From Gymnopus androsaceus JB14 (Eukaryota > Basidiomycota > Agaricomycetes > Agaricales > Omphalotaceae): a stretch of DNA of 33,190 nt. How positions within the stretch are numbered: the stretch's first letter is position 1; each line of letters begins with the position of its first letter. The notes below the pieces were generated by a model that saw only the letters and a program-made list of their open reading frames with translations, did no database searches and was not told the DNA's origin. This document shows, piece by piece, positions 1 to 10,790 of this stretch. The translations under genes and the position numbers were made by a program. Location: assembly GCA_009733575.1 (NCBI GenBank), contig ML769557.1, forward strand, positions 1 to 33,190. Reading direction: 5' to 3'.

Positions 1-1055
1 GAAAAGGCTGCTGAAATGGAATGATTCGCCCGGCTTCTGAAAGATACCTTTTTGGGTAGTCTTTCGGCCTCGTTGAAGGTAATTGTTCCAGCTTCTGTCC
101 GAAACAATAGGTTTCGGATCCTAGCTGAACGTTCCCACTTCAGATGGTCCGAAAGCTTCTATTTCGTTTGTTCAATGAAATCTATTTTTTCTCTAGTCAA
201 CCGAAAATTCACATTTCAGCCATGTGCTGAAAGTATTTACTTCGCATTATGCTTCAGCATGGCTGAAGCATAATGATTGGCGGTGTGATTGGATCACAGC
301 GAACGTAAATTCAGGATTCTATTTCCTACAAGTCCATCCCTCCGTTGACAATAGAAAAACGGCGCTACAATTTCGTAGGCTCCAAATGAACCCATAAATT
401 TAATATCTATATTTCTTTAATTGTAGCTTTTTTCTTGCCCTGTTCTAGGCTTAGAGTACGATGATAGCAAGGTAAGTGCAGTCATCAAAGTACTTACACG
501 AATTTCCTCGTTATAATAAAGAGTGAAAGACACGGTATGGGACTCGAGAATCAATTTCTGGAATCATAATCCGCGAAAGCAGGCACTATATATTCAGCTT
601 TCGTGGATATAGACTTGTGAATGTTCGTTGAGATGAGGTAAGTACTCAAAGTTAAAACCAGTCCAGGGCCTTTCTTGGGATCATTTTTTTTCTCTATAGA
701 TGAAGTACTCGCTTGTGGGCAGAATTCCGAATTTTGTAATGTCCTCTCCCGCCGAAATCCCGAACCCTTAGAAGCCTTATTACCATTTCTCTTGCTATTG
801 GCTCGGAGCTCACAGGTTGAGACTAAGTATGTTAGTACTCAATACGACGATAGCAGCTAGGCCTAATTATATGGAAATCTGAGGAAAGTATCAATGTGGA
901 AAGGTGCACAAGTGAGGCTTGTACATGGATGCAAAGATTACGTTTCTCAAGCCTGCCCTTAATCAATCCACATGGCTAATTTCAATTGTTACAGTGTGAC
1001 ATTTCCATCTTGCACATCAACCACCATCATCGATTGTTCAAAATTCGAGTTCATC
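1..1055. other. Region upstream of the NLR without a supported gene
   Basis: No reading frame here has family resemblance; the open frames at 52-273 and 675-860 are short and unremarkable. The first 300 bases are rich in scattered CTGAAA/TTTCGG-like motifs and contain a perfect hairpin at 245-275. The last few hundred bases probably hold the promoter and 5' leader of the NLR. An open frame begins at 972, in frame with the NLR start, so translation could begin 28 codons earlier, but the conserved family N-terminus begins at the ATG at 1056. I see no transposon coding sequence. Confidence 0.5.
245..275. repeat. Perfect 14-bp inverted repeat with 3-nt loop
   Basis: The arm at 245-258 (CATTATGCTTCAGC) is exactly complementary to 262-275 (GCTGAAGCATAATG), leaving ATG as a three-base loop. 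The symmetry ends at both outer edges. It could form a cruciform or an RNA hairpin, or be the remnant of a small inverted-repeat element. Nothing nearby shows transposase coding or obvious target-site duplications. Confidence 0.85.
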
Positions 1056-4000
1056 ATGTCTCTTTTCTCAAATGCGCAAAATTTTACCATCAATGATGGA
1101 GAATTCAGTAATGTTCAAGGAAATCAATACAAGAGTACAACTTACAACTTTGTACTGCAAGGCAAGTATTTACTTGTTTGACATTGAAACCCTTTTTTGC
1201 AGCTGCTGAGATTAATTCACAGAGAATATTAACCAGAAACTTGCCAACAAGTTAAACCCTGATCTCAGTGCCCATATCCAGGCAGACAAAGAATGTCTGG
1301 AGGGAACTAGAATCCAAATCATTGAAAAAATAACTCAATGGGTAATGAACAGAGAAGATGATACTGCTCAAGCATTTATTCTCTATGGTGCTGCTGGGAC
1401 AGGTAAATCTGCCATCAGCCATACTATTGGCAAAAAGTTCAAGAAGATGAACTGTCTTGGTGGATTTTTCTGCTTCAATCGCACATTCCATGGAGAGCGA
1501 ACTGCAACCCGGGCCATTCACAGTATTGCTTATAATCTTGGACTGAATGTGCCTGGTTTTGCAGAGGCTTTGATTGAAGTAATGGACAAGGATCCATACA
1601 TTCTGAGCAGCACTAGCATCAAAGAAAATTGGGAAAATCTTGTCTTGAAGCCAGCAGAAATGGTGAACTATAGTAACCCATTAGTGATTATTATAGATGC
1701 ATTGGATGAATGCAGCAGTATAACAGAGAGGGGAAGCCTGATCACTTCATTAACTGAAGAAGCATATAAATTTCCAAAGAATTACTGCTTTTTGGTCACA
1801 TCTCGGCTGGAGAATGATATTGTGGACATTTTGCAAAATTGTTCAAATGCTCTGCAGAGTGAAGATATGGCTCAATTAAAACAAACAGAAGATGATATCT
1901 ACCATTTTATCCATCACAAAATGGGATCTTTCATCAGGCGCCATTCTTTAAATGACAATCATTGTAAAGCATTGGCAAAAATGGCAGAAGGATATTTTCA
2001 ATGGGCTTTTACAGTGTGTAATGCTTTGCATCAGATAAATAAACCAGGTGCAAACCTTAAAAAGAAATTTTCCCACTTCATGACACTTGGCCCAAACAGT
2101 ATTGATTTATATCCTCTGGATAAGCTATATAAAAGCATCCTCGAGTCTATTTTTGATGCCAGTGATGAAGACATTATGAATGAATACAGAAAAGCTGTTT
2201 CACAAGTTTTGGCAGCCTCTATACCTCTTTCACAAGTATCACTGGCAAGCTTAAAATTAGCATATGGTCATTGGCATGGTGATCAATATGGTAAAGAGGA
2301 GGAAGAGGAAGATCTTGTAATCCAATATTTGGGATCTTTGTTTATTGGAGTAGACAGGCCAGACATCCCAGTCTGGCCAGTTCATACATCAATCCGTGAT
2401 TTTTTATTGGATGGAAAGAGAAGTAGAGAGTTTGCAATCAACTTAGTAGAGGGTCATACTATTTTAGCAGTTGGAAGTTTGAAAATTATGATGGAAAAAC
2501 TACATTTCAATATGTGCAACCTAAAGAGCTCATATGTGCCTAATGCAAACCTGCCATCTGAGGTAGTAAAAGTTATCACACCTGAGCTGTCTTATGCATG
2601 TTGCTTTTGGCATCTGCATTTAGAAGCCATAGAGCCTAACATGTCACTTATGGATTTGATCAATAAATTTCTCTATGGATTCTCACTATACTGGATGGAA
2701 GTTCTGAGCATTCTCAACAGAGTCAATGTGATTTTTCGGAGTATGGAAAATGTGCAACAGTGGATGGTATGTAGACAATGAAATGTGACATTACCTTCTA
2801 AGCTAACCAAATTGCATTTAGACTTGTTCTGTTCATGGTGATTTGGAAGTTTTGGTAAATGAAATAAGACAATTTGCAGAAGTATTTGGAAAGGTGCTTG
2901 TAGACTCCACTCCACATCTGTATATTTCAGGACTACCATTCATTCCCAAAAAATCAAAACTTCAGAATGCATATTGCTCATACTTCTCAAGAGTGGCCAG
3001 GTTATGCTATGGTCATAATTCATGGTGGCCACAGTTACAAGTTCTAATGCAAGGGCAAGCACATTGGGTTACATCTGTTGCATTCTCTCCTGATGGCAAG
3101 AGAATTGTGTCTGGCTCAGATGATAACTTAGTCAGAATTTGGAATGCAGAAACTGGCAGGCTAGAAGGAGATCCACTGGAAGGGCACACACATTGGGTTA
3201 CATCTGTTGCATTCTCTCCTGATGGCAAGAGAATTGTGTCTGGCTCATATGATAACTCAGTCAGAATTTGGAATGCAGAAACTGGCAGGCCAGAAGGAGA
3301 TCCACTGGAAGGGCACACACATCAGGTTACATCTGTTGGATTCTCTCCTGATTGCAAGAGAATTGTGTCTGGCTCATATGATAAATCAGTCAGAATTTGG
3401 AATGCAGAAACTGGCAGGCTAGAAGGAGATCCACTGGAAGGGCACACAGAGTGGGTTACATCTGTTGGATTCTCTTCTGATGGCAAGAGAATTGTGTCTG
3501 GCTCAGATGATAGCTCAGTCAGAATTTGGAATGCAGAAACTGGCAGGCTAGAAGGAGATCCACTGGAAGGGCACACAGATGGGGTTACATCTGTTGCATT
3601 CTCTTCTGATGGCAAGAGAATTGTTTCTGGCTCATATGATAACTCAGTCAGAATTTGGAATGCAGAAACTGGCAGGCTAGAAGGAGATCCACTGGAAGGG
3701 CACGCACATTCGGTTACGTCTGTTGGATTCTCTCCTGATTGCAAGAGAATTGTGTCTGGCTCATATGATAAATCAGTCAGAATTTGGAATGCAGAAACTG
3801 GCAGGCTAGAAGGAGATCCACTGGAAGGGCACACAGGGTGTGTTATATCTGTTGCATTCTCTCCTGATGGCAAGAGAATTGTGTCTGGCTCATATGATAA
3901 CTCAGTCAGAATTTGGAATGCAGAAACTGGCAGGCTAGAAGGAGATCCACTGGAAGGGCACACACTTGGGGTTACATCTGTTTCATTCTCTCCTGATAGC

Positions 4001-5374
4001 AAGAGAATTGTGTCTAGCTCAGATGATAGCTCAGTCAGAATTTGGAATGCAGAAATTGGTAGGCCAGAAGGAGATCCACTGGAAGGGCACACACATTGGG
4101 TTACATCTGTTGCATTCTCTCCTGATGGCAAGAGAATTGTGTCTGGCTCACATGATAAATCAGTCAGAATTTGGAATGCAGAAACTGGCAGGCCAGAAGG
4201 AGATCCACTGGAAGGGCACACACATTGGGTTACATCTGTTGCATTCTCTCCTGATGGCAAGAAAATTGTGTCTGGCTCAGATGATAAATCAGTCAGAATT
4301 TGGAATGCAGAAACTGGCCGGCTAGAAGGAGATCCACTGGAAGGGCACACAGATGGGGTTACATCTGTTGCATTCTCTCCTGATGGCAAGAGAATTGTAT
4401 CTGGCTCAGATGATGACTCAGTCAGAATCTGGAATGCAGAAACTGGCCGGCTAGAAGGAGATCCACTGGAAGGGCACACACATGGGGTTAGATCTGTTGC
4501 ATTCTCTCCTGATGGCAAGAGAATTGTGTCTGGCTCATATGATAAGTCAGTCAGAATTTGGAATGCAGAAACTGGCCGGCCAGAAAGAGATCCACTGGAA
4601 GGGCACACACAGGTGGTTACATCTGTTGCATTCTCTCCTGATAGCAAGAAAATTGTGTCTGGCTCATGGGATAACTCAGTCAGAATTTGGAATGCAGAAA
4701 CTGGCAGGCCAGAAGGAGATCCACTGGAAGGGCACACACACAGGGTTACATCTGTTGCATTCTCTCCTGATGGCAAGAAAATTGTGTCAGGCTCATATGA
4801 TAAATCAGTCAGAATTTGGAATGCAGAAACTGGCAGGCCAGAAGGTGACCCACTGGAAGGACACTCTGACAATGTTAGATCTGTTGCATTCTCTCCTGAT
4901 AGCAAGAGAATTGTGTCTGGCTCAGTCAGAATTTGGAATGCAGAGACTGGCAGGCAAGAAGGAGACCCACTTGAAGGGGACACACATTTGGTTACATCTG
5001 TTGCATTCTCTCCTCATGGTATGCCAGATTCTTCAGGTTCAAATCTTTCAGCCAGAACATCAGATGAACTGACCTTTCTAAAAGCTGCTTCATCCAATTT
5101 ACCTTCCACATTTTCCCTGTCATTCTGTCCCTGGCATCCTGGTCATAATCAACTGCAGCCAAATCCTGCCTTCAGGAAATTAATCTTATCTCCGGATGGA
5201 TGGCTCCATGGCTCGGATGGGTCCCTTTTGCTCTGGATCCCTCCGGAGTATCGTGATGGGCTCATGTTTCCCAATATGAAAGTGTTGATTTCCAGAGCTC
5301 ACCAGGTTTCCATCAATCTTCAAAACTTTGTTCATGGTGAAGAGTGGATAAAGTGTTTTAACAGTGAGCTTTGA
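1056..5374 (+). CDS. NACHT-WD40 NLR (STAND ATPase)
   Basis: Fungal NLR-like signalling ATPase, expected to act in non-self recognition or programmed cell death in the cytoplasm. The proposed exons 1056-1161, 1223-2766 and 2822-5374 join in frame to about 1400 residues. Intron 1 is a GC-AG intron (donor at 1162); intron 2 is GTATGT...TTTAG and removes the apparent stop at 2779. The N-terminus carries the FSNAQNFTINDGEFSNVQGN motif common in agaricomycete NLRs, instead of a large effector domain. Walker A is GAAGTGKS (about residues 91-98) and Walker B is VIIIDALDEC (about 190-199). The linker PHLYISGLPFIP precedes 15 WD40 repeats (about 628-1268), a degenerate sixteenth, and a C-terminal module with DGWLHG, LLLWIPPEYR and FVHGEEW as in related proteins. 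The start at 1056 was chosen for the family motif; an in-frame ATG at 972 is possible. Apart from the introns there are no breaks. Confidence 0.88.
3053..4975 (+). repeat. Tandem array of 15 WD40-encoding repeats (129-bp unit)
   Basis: Fourteen full 43-codon units, then a fifteenth of 39 codons that has lost the four-codon YDNS-equivalent segment. A degenerate sixteenth unit begins at 4976. The unit runs from GH(T)xx through SVAFSPDGKRIVSGS and SVRIWNAETGR to EGDPLE. Copies are nearly identical at DNA level. Differences cluster at unit positions 4-5 (HW, HQ, EW, DG, HS, GC, LG, HG, QV, HR, DN), 23 (Y/D/H/W), 25 (N/K/S/D) and 37 (L/P/Q). Copies 2-3 resemble copies 5-6, suggesting duplication of a three-unit block. 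This fits recent amplification with concerted evolution. Confidence 0.95.
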
Positions 5375-6607
5375 AAACTCTTTCAATTTTCTTCCTGTGG
5401 CTCTTAATCTCAAATCTTTTTGCAGAAACCTCAGTGCCTGAACTTTAATGTGAAGAGTGCAGCCAATATAATCAATTGGTATGTGAGTAAGTATTCAGAA
5501 TCACTATGGTTGATTTTTTCCTTACTGCATGAATCTATGTAGATCTGAAAAGTTTGCTCAATGTTATTCCTCAGCATTTCAGTAAGTGATAAATAATATT
5601 CCTGATATTTTGCTGACCCATGCCTATCTCATCATTGTTGTTATTCTGTAGATGTCCCCCCTCAAGCCCAGCATCATTCTACAATTCCGCAGGAAATCAA
5701 TGACAATACCACAGAAAAATTATAGCTTAACCAAGCACGCAGGAGTTTCTTAGCCCAGAATTGAAATGTCAGCCTTGTGCAGAATATTAGTTTCAGGCTA
5801 TTGTCATGATTAGCCCAGCTATCCTATCTTTCTTTTCTTTTATTAGTTTACTCTATTTGCCTTTTTTTAATTCTTCAGGCACTTCGTCTTTGTTTTCTTT
5901 ACAAAGCTTAGGACATGACTTCATACCATACATGTACAGTCTTTAACCAGTCCTTTAGATAGTAAATCTTGTTTTTACCTGGCGAGAATTATTTGAGGTA
6001 CATGTGGCTTGACTATGTATCTACAATCAATTGACACAATATAAAGTAACTCTGTGCTAAATTGCTTGTCAAAAGCATCAGCATGTGGATAGCAATGAGC
6101 AGGCCAAGGCAGGAAGTCTGAATCAGCAAATTCTGGCCCAATTGAACAGTTTCACATACATCAAACAAGGTTAGAACAGAGCTTTTCAATGGTAGATAAT
6201 GCAATTACCAATTATTTTAGTTCTAAGTAGTCAGTATGCATGCTAGATGCTTTATTTGTTGTGTCTAATTACACTGATAAAGGGATGCAAAAAATAAATT
6301 TAAAAATAAATAAAAACGCGTTTTGAGGGCAAAAAAATCTCGCTCTCTATACCCATACTCCCTCATAACCCATACCAATTTGGCCCTTGACGGAGCGCTA
6401 TGGGTTATGAGAGAGACAACTGTACACCCGAATCACAGTACAGACTCGCTACAAGCGAGACTGTGTATAGCCATGACGAATAAGGCAAGTCAAAGCAAGA
6501 AATATGACTGGTTAAGGTCCATCGATGACTCGGTTACATAGTCTGTATATTATTTATTACAATACATAATCCAGATAAAAATGCAAAAATGTTGCAAAGA
6601 TAGGGAT
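5375..6607. other. AT-rich spacer between NLR and CTF18
   Basis: No supported gene. The sequence is visibly richer in A and T than the flanking genes and has stop codons in all frames; the short open frames (for example 6013-6204 and 6323-6541) show no recognisable motif. It holds the 3' ends of both neighbours, which converge here, and an inverted repeat at 6362-6411. Confidence 0.55.
6362..6411. repeat. 13-bp inverted repeat, 24-bp spacer
   Basis: CTCATAACCCATA at 6362-6374 is the exact reverse complement of TATGGGTTATGAG at 6399-6411. It lies in the convergent intergenic space, just after a run of A-rich sequence (about 6288-6315). It could be a transcript-end hairpin or the remnant of a small element. 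Confidence 0.75.
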
Positions 6608-9600
6608 TTACAGAAAAGAAGAAACTTTGACTGCCTTGCGTACAGCAGCTGAGTTTCCCTCTTTGTACTTGAAGCTGATGTTAAACTTTTGGGCGACGGT
6701 GTCCTTCAAAGGGTTGGTGCCCCGAGCACCTGATTTGGGCTTTTTGTTCGTAGCAGTAGAGGGTTGAACGAGGCGCCCGAAAAAGTCCACCGGTGGCTAA
6801 GAACAAGCGAATCGAGGTAAGTGGGATGGATACAAGGGAGAAGCTGAATAGACGCTTACCCTATCAGCGATATCGATATAAGCAGCCACATCCGTACGGG
6901 GTCGTTTTCCCGGGAGAGGGCTTATCATCTTGAGTTGACGAGGTCGCATCGTTGTTGTTCTTGCTTTTCGCTCTGCGTAGTTCACGAGTTAGTCCTTCCT
7001 AAAATCGTAGAGCGAAGGAGAGAACACTCACCCGCCGAAAAAGCTGGATTGCTTCCCAGGTCCTTTCTCAATTATATCTGGAATTTGACGAGAAGCCAGA
7101 CGCGCATCAACCTGTGGGGAGAAGAAGTCAAGCTCGATACCTCGAGCAACGCTGTGAAAAGAACACGACTCACCTCTTGTGCGACTAGATGCCTCACCGC
7201 ATATCTCGAAATAGTGATATCGGAGGCTGCGCTTGCCATCGTACGTCACAAACACATCTACGGGTCTGTGACGAGAGTAAGGAAAACAGAAAAGAATAAT
7301 TTGAAACAGGTCTACTCACGGATCTATACGATACGTCAACTGCCCATCCTCTGCACGCTCTTGGACGAAACGTAGTTCCAGGGTAGCCAGTATATCGACT
7401 AGACGAGACATTAGAACGCGCTCTTCTGGCCGCACATGCTGGTCCATTGATCTAGGGGAACAAGAGTCAGATTGAAAGACTCTCACCAGGCAGAAAACGT
7501 ACCGGTCTGAGCTGCGGTGAGATAATCCTATTGATGTAGGGTGCAAACTCCAGCTGCAGGATGGGAGAGTTGCCAAGATGACGGAAATCTCCTCCGTGTC
7601 GCGTGCTGGCGGTTTGTAGACATCTTCCGAGCGATTTATAGATTTCCTCGTTGGTTTTCGTGAGTTGAAGGTTCTAAAGAGCGAGACTAGAATCAGTACA
7701 AATTCAATGCTTAGCAAAAGATTATCAGCACGTACGTCCCAGTCCTCCTGTCCCCGCTCAATTCTCGGAGCACCACGCTCTTGAAAAAGTGGGTAAAACG
7801 GCACAAGCATGTACGGCAGGTAAGGGCTCAAAGCAAAGTCCCCATCATTGTACATCGCAGCAGACAACGCATCGAACGTCATCAACCATTCGTTAGCCTT
7901 TTCAAATCTCGAAAAATTCGCGTCATGTCGTCGAAGAGTGGCATAGTGCAAGAAACATCCTAGAAGAAAGGTCCCTGTTAGTACCCTGTCGTTATTAGAC
8001 CGTTAAAAGGAGCTCACCAATAGCAATTGCACTGTCCTTGCCACATGCATCTACTTCATGGCTGAGACGACTGACATAGCGTGTCTCAGCCTCGTCATTG
8101 AGTCCCAGCTCTTTAGCCCTCTTCTTGGACAAGGGCGTGAACAAACTATTGAGTGCCGATGCGATGGAGTTTTCCGCCTCCTTCATCCCTTTCGTAGAAT
8201 TACGCACAACAGCTTCAGTGACTTCTTCATTCCTGGAGTTGATAAACTAGATAAATCAGTCTGAGACGTTTCGGAAAATCGATAATACAAAACTTACCTG
8301 AAGAGTGTTTAGACAACCTCTTAGATCTCCCTTCGCAACAGCTACAAGTGTAGAAAGAGCTCTCGTTTCAGCCTTGAGACCCTCGATGATACATATCTCG
8401 CGTAAACGTTTAACAGTATGCACGTCGGCCGGTTTCTGAAATCGAAGCTGGGCTGCATGGGGACGCAGTTTTGCGAGAGAGGACGCGTTGATGTCATTGC
8501 ATATGCATATGATTGGCCGTAGAATGGTTCGCTTCTCTCCTGGTTGGCTGGAGCGGCCTGTAGAACGTGAAGCAGTTTAGAGCGTATTTAACAAAAAACA
8601 CAATAATCACCAACCTTTCTTCCGTGCTCTGTCTTGCGTGAGCTGGACGAGTTTATGTATGAAGCTGCTAGACTATGAGACGTTAGTCGAAGAGTTACAT
8701 TGATGTTGAAGCCAGTCATACATTGTCTCCGGCACCAGTAGCACCGTCGATTTCATCTATGATGACGAGTACGGGTTTGCTGCTTTTCACCGTATATCCC
8801 GTTTCGAGCATCGGTCGTATACGATCATCGACAATTTGACCTGACCGTGCATCGCTGTATGACTATCATGAGCGAAACACTGTGAGGTCAGCGACGCACG
8901 CCTCCTACCTCGCATTAATCTCCATCACTTCATAACCAGCTTGTTTCGCAATAACATGGGCAAGGGTTGTTTTACCGAGACCTGGAGGTCCAGATAAAAG
9001 CAGTATCTGTATTAAAAGATTAGGTAGAACTTGAGCTACAGATGGCACGCACGTACTCTTTGTTTAGGTCGCTGATGCGGGTCATTCGCGTCAAAGTTCT
9101 CTTCTTCATCCCTTCGCCTTTTTTTGCCTTTACTCTTCCCGAAAACACACTTGTCCCACTGCTTGAGCCACTCCAATGCCTCTCGTGCTACTCGGTCGTT
9201 GCCCATGAGATCCGTAAATGTTTTTGGACGATAACGATCCACCCATAGCGTGTCATCAGGTCCATAGGATGAATTGTTGGATTGAGGGGCTCGGTAGCTA
9301 ATTGACATAATTTAGGAAAGATTTGACAGGAAGAAGTAAACAAACTCACGGCTCGCGACTGAGCTCTTTAGCTTTATCTTCCGATATTTCGTCCATCAAT
9401 CTATGAAACGGCGTATCCAAAAGATTTGTGACTGTGCGTCCTTGAGTAGCGGCAGCAAGTTTCTACATGAGTCATTAATATGCGGGGGAACGCGATGAAG
9501 GTAGGGAACTAACGCGTCGTGCTGAAGTTGCAGGTTTACGTCGCAGAAAGAGAGTTTTTCCATCGAAACTTGTGGCCCGGATAACCGTGGAGGATGAGTG

Positions 9601-10159
9601 TAGTGTTCGTGTAGAAGATCGGCTGATGTCGATGAGGTTTTGAGGTAAAGATGGAAAGTCGGAGTCTGCCTCGAATGGCGATGTCGCTGAAAGCAGGACC
9701 ATTGGGCGTAAATGAAGATGAGGATACTGGCGGAGGTGAATTGTTAGCTGAGCTGCGACTAAAGTGAATGAACACGCACCCAAGAGACTATTTGGTTTAA
9801 ACGCGTTGTTTTCTCCAGTTTCGCTAGTAGATGCTACAGAGGATACATTGCTGACGCCTAGACCCAAGAGGCCATTTGGTTTGAACGCGTCATTTCCTCC
9901 GATTTTACTAGTAGAAGCTGCAGAAAGCAAGCTATTTGGCGTAAACGTGTCTTTAGAGGAAGATGAACCCAAAAGGCCGTTGGGCGTGAAACTGCTGCTT
10001 GCTGTAGTAGTACATGACTGCAAAAGCTCGAATCAGAATTATTGGGGAAAGCAGCAGAATTTTTACCTTGAAATTAGCGTAAAGCACGTCGTTCAACAAG
10101 AACAGAGATAAATCACGCGCCCGATGACAGGCGCGTTTAGCAGTTAGCGCCCGTGTCAT
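6608..10159 (-). CDS. CTF18: Chromosome transmission fidelity protein 18 (clamp-loader ATPase)
   Basis: AAA+ large subunit of the Ctf18-RFC complex, which loads PCNA in sister-chromatid cohesion and checkpoint signalling in the nucleus. An early exon has [19 protein letters not shown] and [12 protein letters not shown], typical of Ctf18. Walker A is [10 protein letters not shown] (near 8960-9000), Walker B is VIIDEIDGA (near 8750) and a sensor-1-like ICICNDI follows. The C-terminus has VDFFGR and [15 protein letters not shown], ending at 6608. The N-terminal part repeats an F-x-PN-G/S-LL motif. Introns are about 50-60 nt. A first exon 10159-10067 splices in phase to 10017, but this start is tentative. 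The frame is offset by one nucleotide near 9690, 7230 and 6890, and perhaps 7450, inside or beside conserved blocks. Confidence 0.85.
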
Positions 10160-10177
10160 TACTTGTTCCCGATTTCG

Positions 10178-10790
10178 ATGTCGCAACCTCCTGCAGGACT
10201 ATGGGAAGCGCTTCAAGCCTCTTCTTCTAAACCTAGACCAAAATCTCACCTCTTATCGTCTTTCCCAAATGCTATCGCCGACGTTAGTGATTCTACAGAC
10301 TCAGAAACAACCAATCAATACGATCTACTTTGTCCACGGGAAGGATGTGGAAGTGTCATTCTGAAGAAGGGCGTAGCAAGGCTGAAGGAACGCGAAAGCT
10401 TACAAGTTTGCTACCACTTTCTTATCATTTTGACCCTTCAAATAGTAATCGCTATTTTCATAGATTGAACCGTCCGATATCCCTGCTCATCCACTCCTCC
10501 CTGCTCTTCCCAGCAGTTCAGAATCTATACACTGGTGGCTTGTCACTCCTTCTCCAATGGAGTTTGAGAACATAGGCTTCTCTCGTCCCGTGGAATCTTT
10601 ATCGCTGTCTCCCTCAGGTTTGATTCGACTCTTTCATAAAATGTAGTAATCTTGACCCAAGATCTTATCAGGGAAGAAACTGAAACTCCTTGCTTGTGCC
10701 GAGTGCGATCTTGGCCCTCTAGGCTGGAGTGAAGAAGGAGGCAATGAATTCTGGCTTGTCTGCTCTAGAGTTGGATATCGTAGCGACTGA
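10178..10790 (+). CDS. DSS4: Mss4/Dss4-type Rab guanine-nucleotide exchange chaperone
   Basis: Small zinc-binding protein that binds nucleotide-free Sec4/Rab GTPases in exocytic transport. Exons 10178-10405, 10464-10617 and 10672-10790 join in phase to 166 residues; introns are 58 and 54 nt. The N-terminal half has LLCPREGCGSVILKKG (Cys-x4-Cys zinc half-site). The middle has WWLVTPSPMEFENIGFSRPV, a family hallmark. The last exon has LLACAECDLGPLGW (Cys-x2-Cys, second half-site) and EFWLVCSRVGYRSD. The length is close to yeast Dss4 (about 143 residues) with a short extra N-terminus. The ATG lies about 18 bp from the proposed CTF18 start on the other strand, so the two genes probably share a promoter region. 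Confidence 0.9.

Noticed and set aside
2767..2821. NACHT and WD40 parts as two separate genes
   Set aside because: A 55-nt GTATGT...TTTAG intron joins them in the same phase and restores the linker before PHLYISGLPF.
3322..4983. 553-codon open frame on the minus strand through the WD40 array
   Set aside because: It is open only because the 129-bp unit happens to lack stops in that frame, so every copy is open. Its translation is a monotonous repeat without family character.
3966..5072. Second plus-strand frame open across WD40 repeats (3966-4325 and 4482-5072)
   Set aside because: Same cause: a repeat-unit shadow in another frame of the NLR exon.
9036..9308. Separate small gene starting at MSISYRAPQ
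   Set aside because: Its first codons lie in the 3' end of an intron; from TACCGAGCCC onward it is an internal CTF18 exon continuing in phase from SREP.
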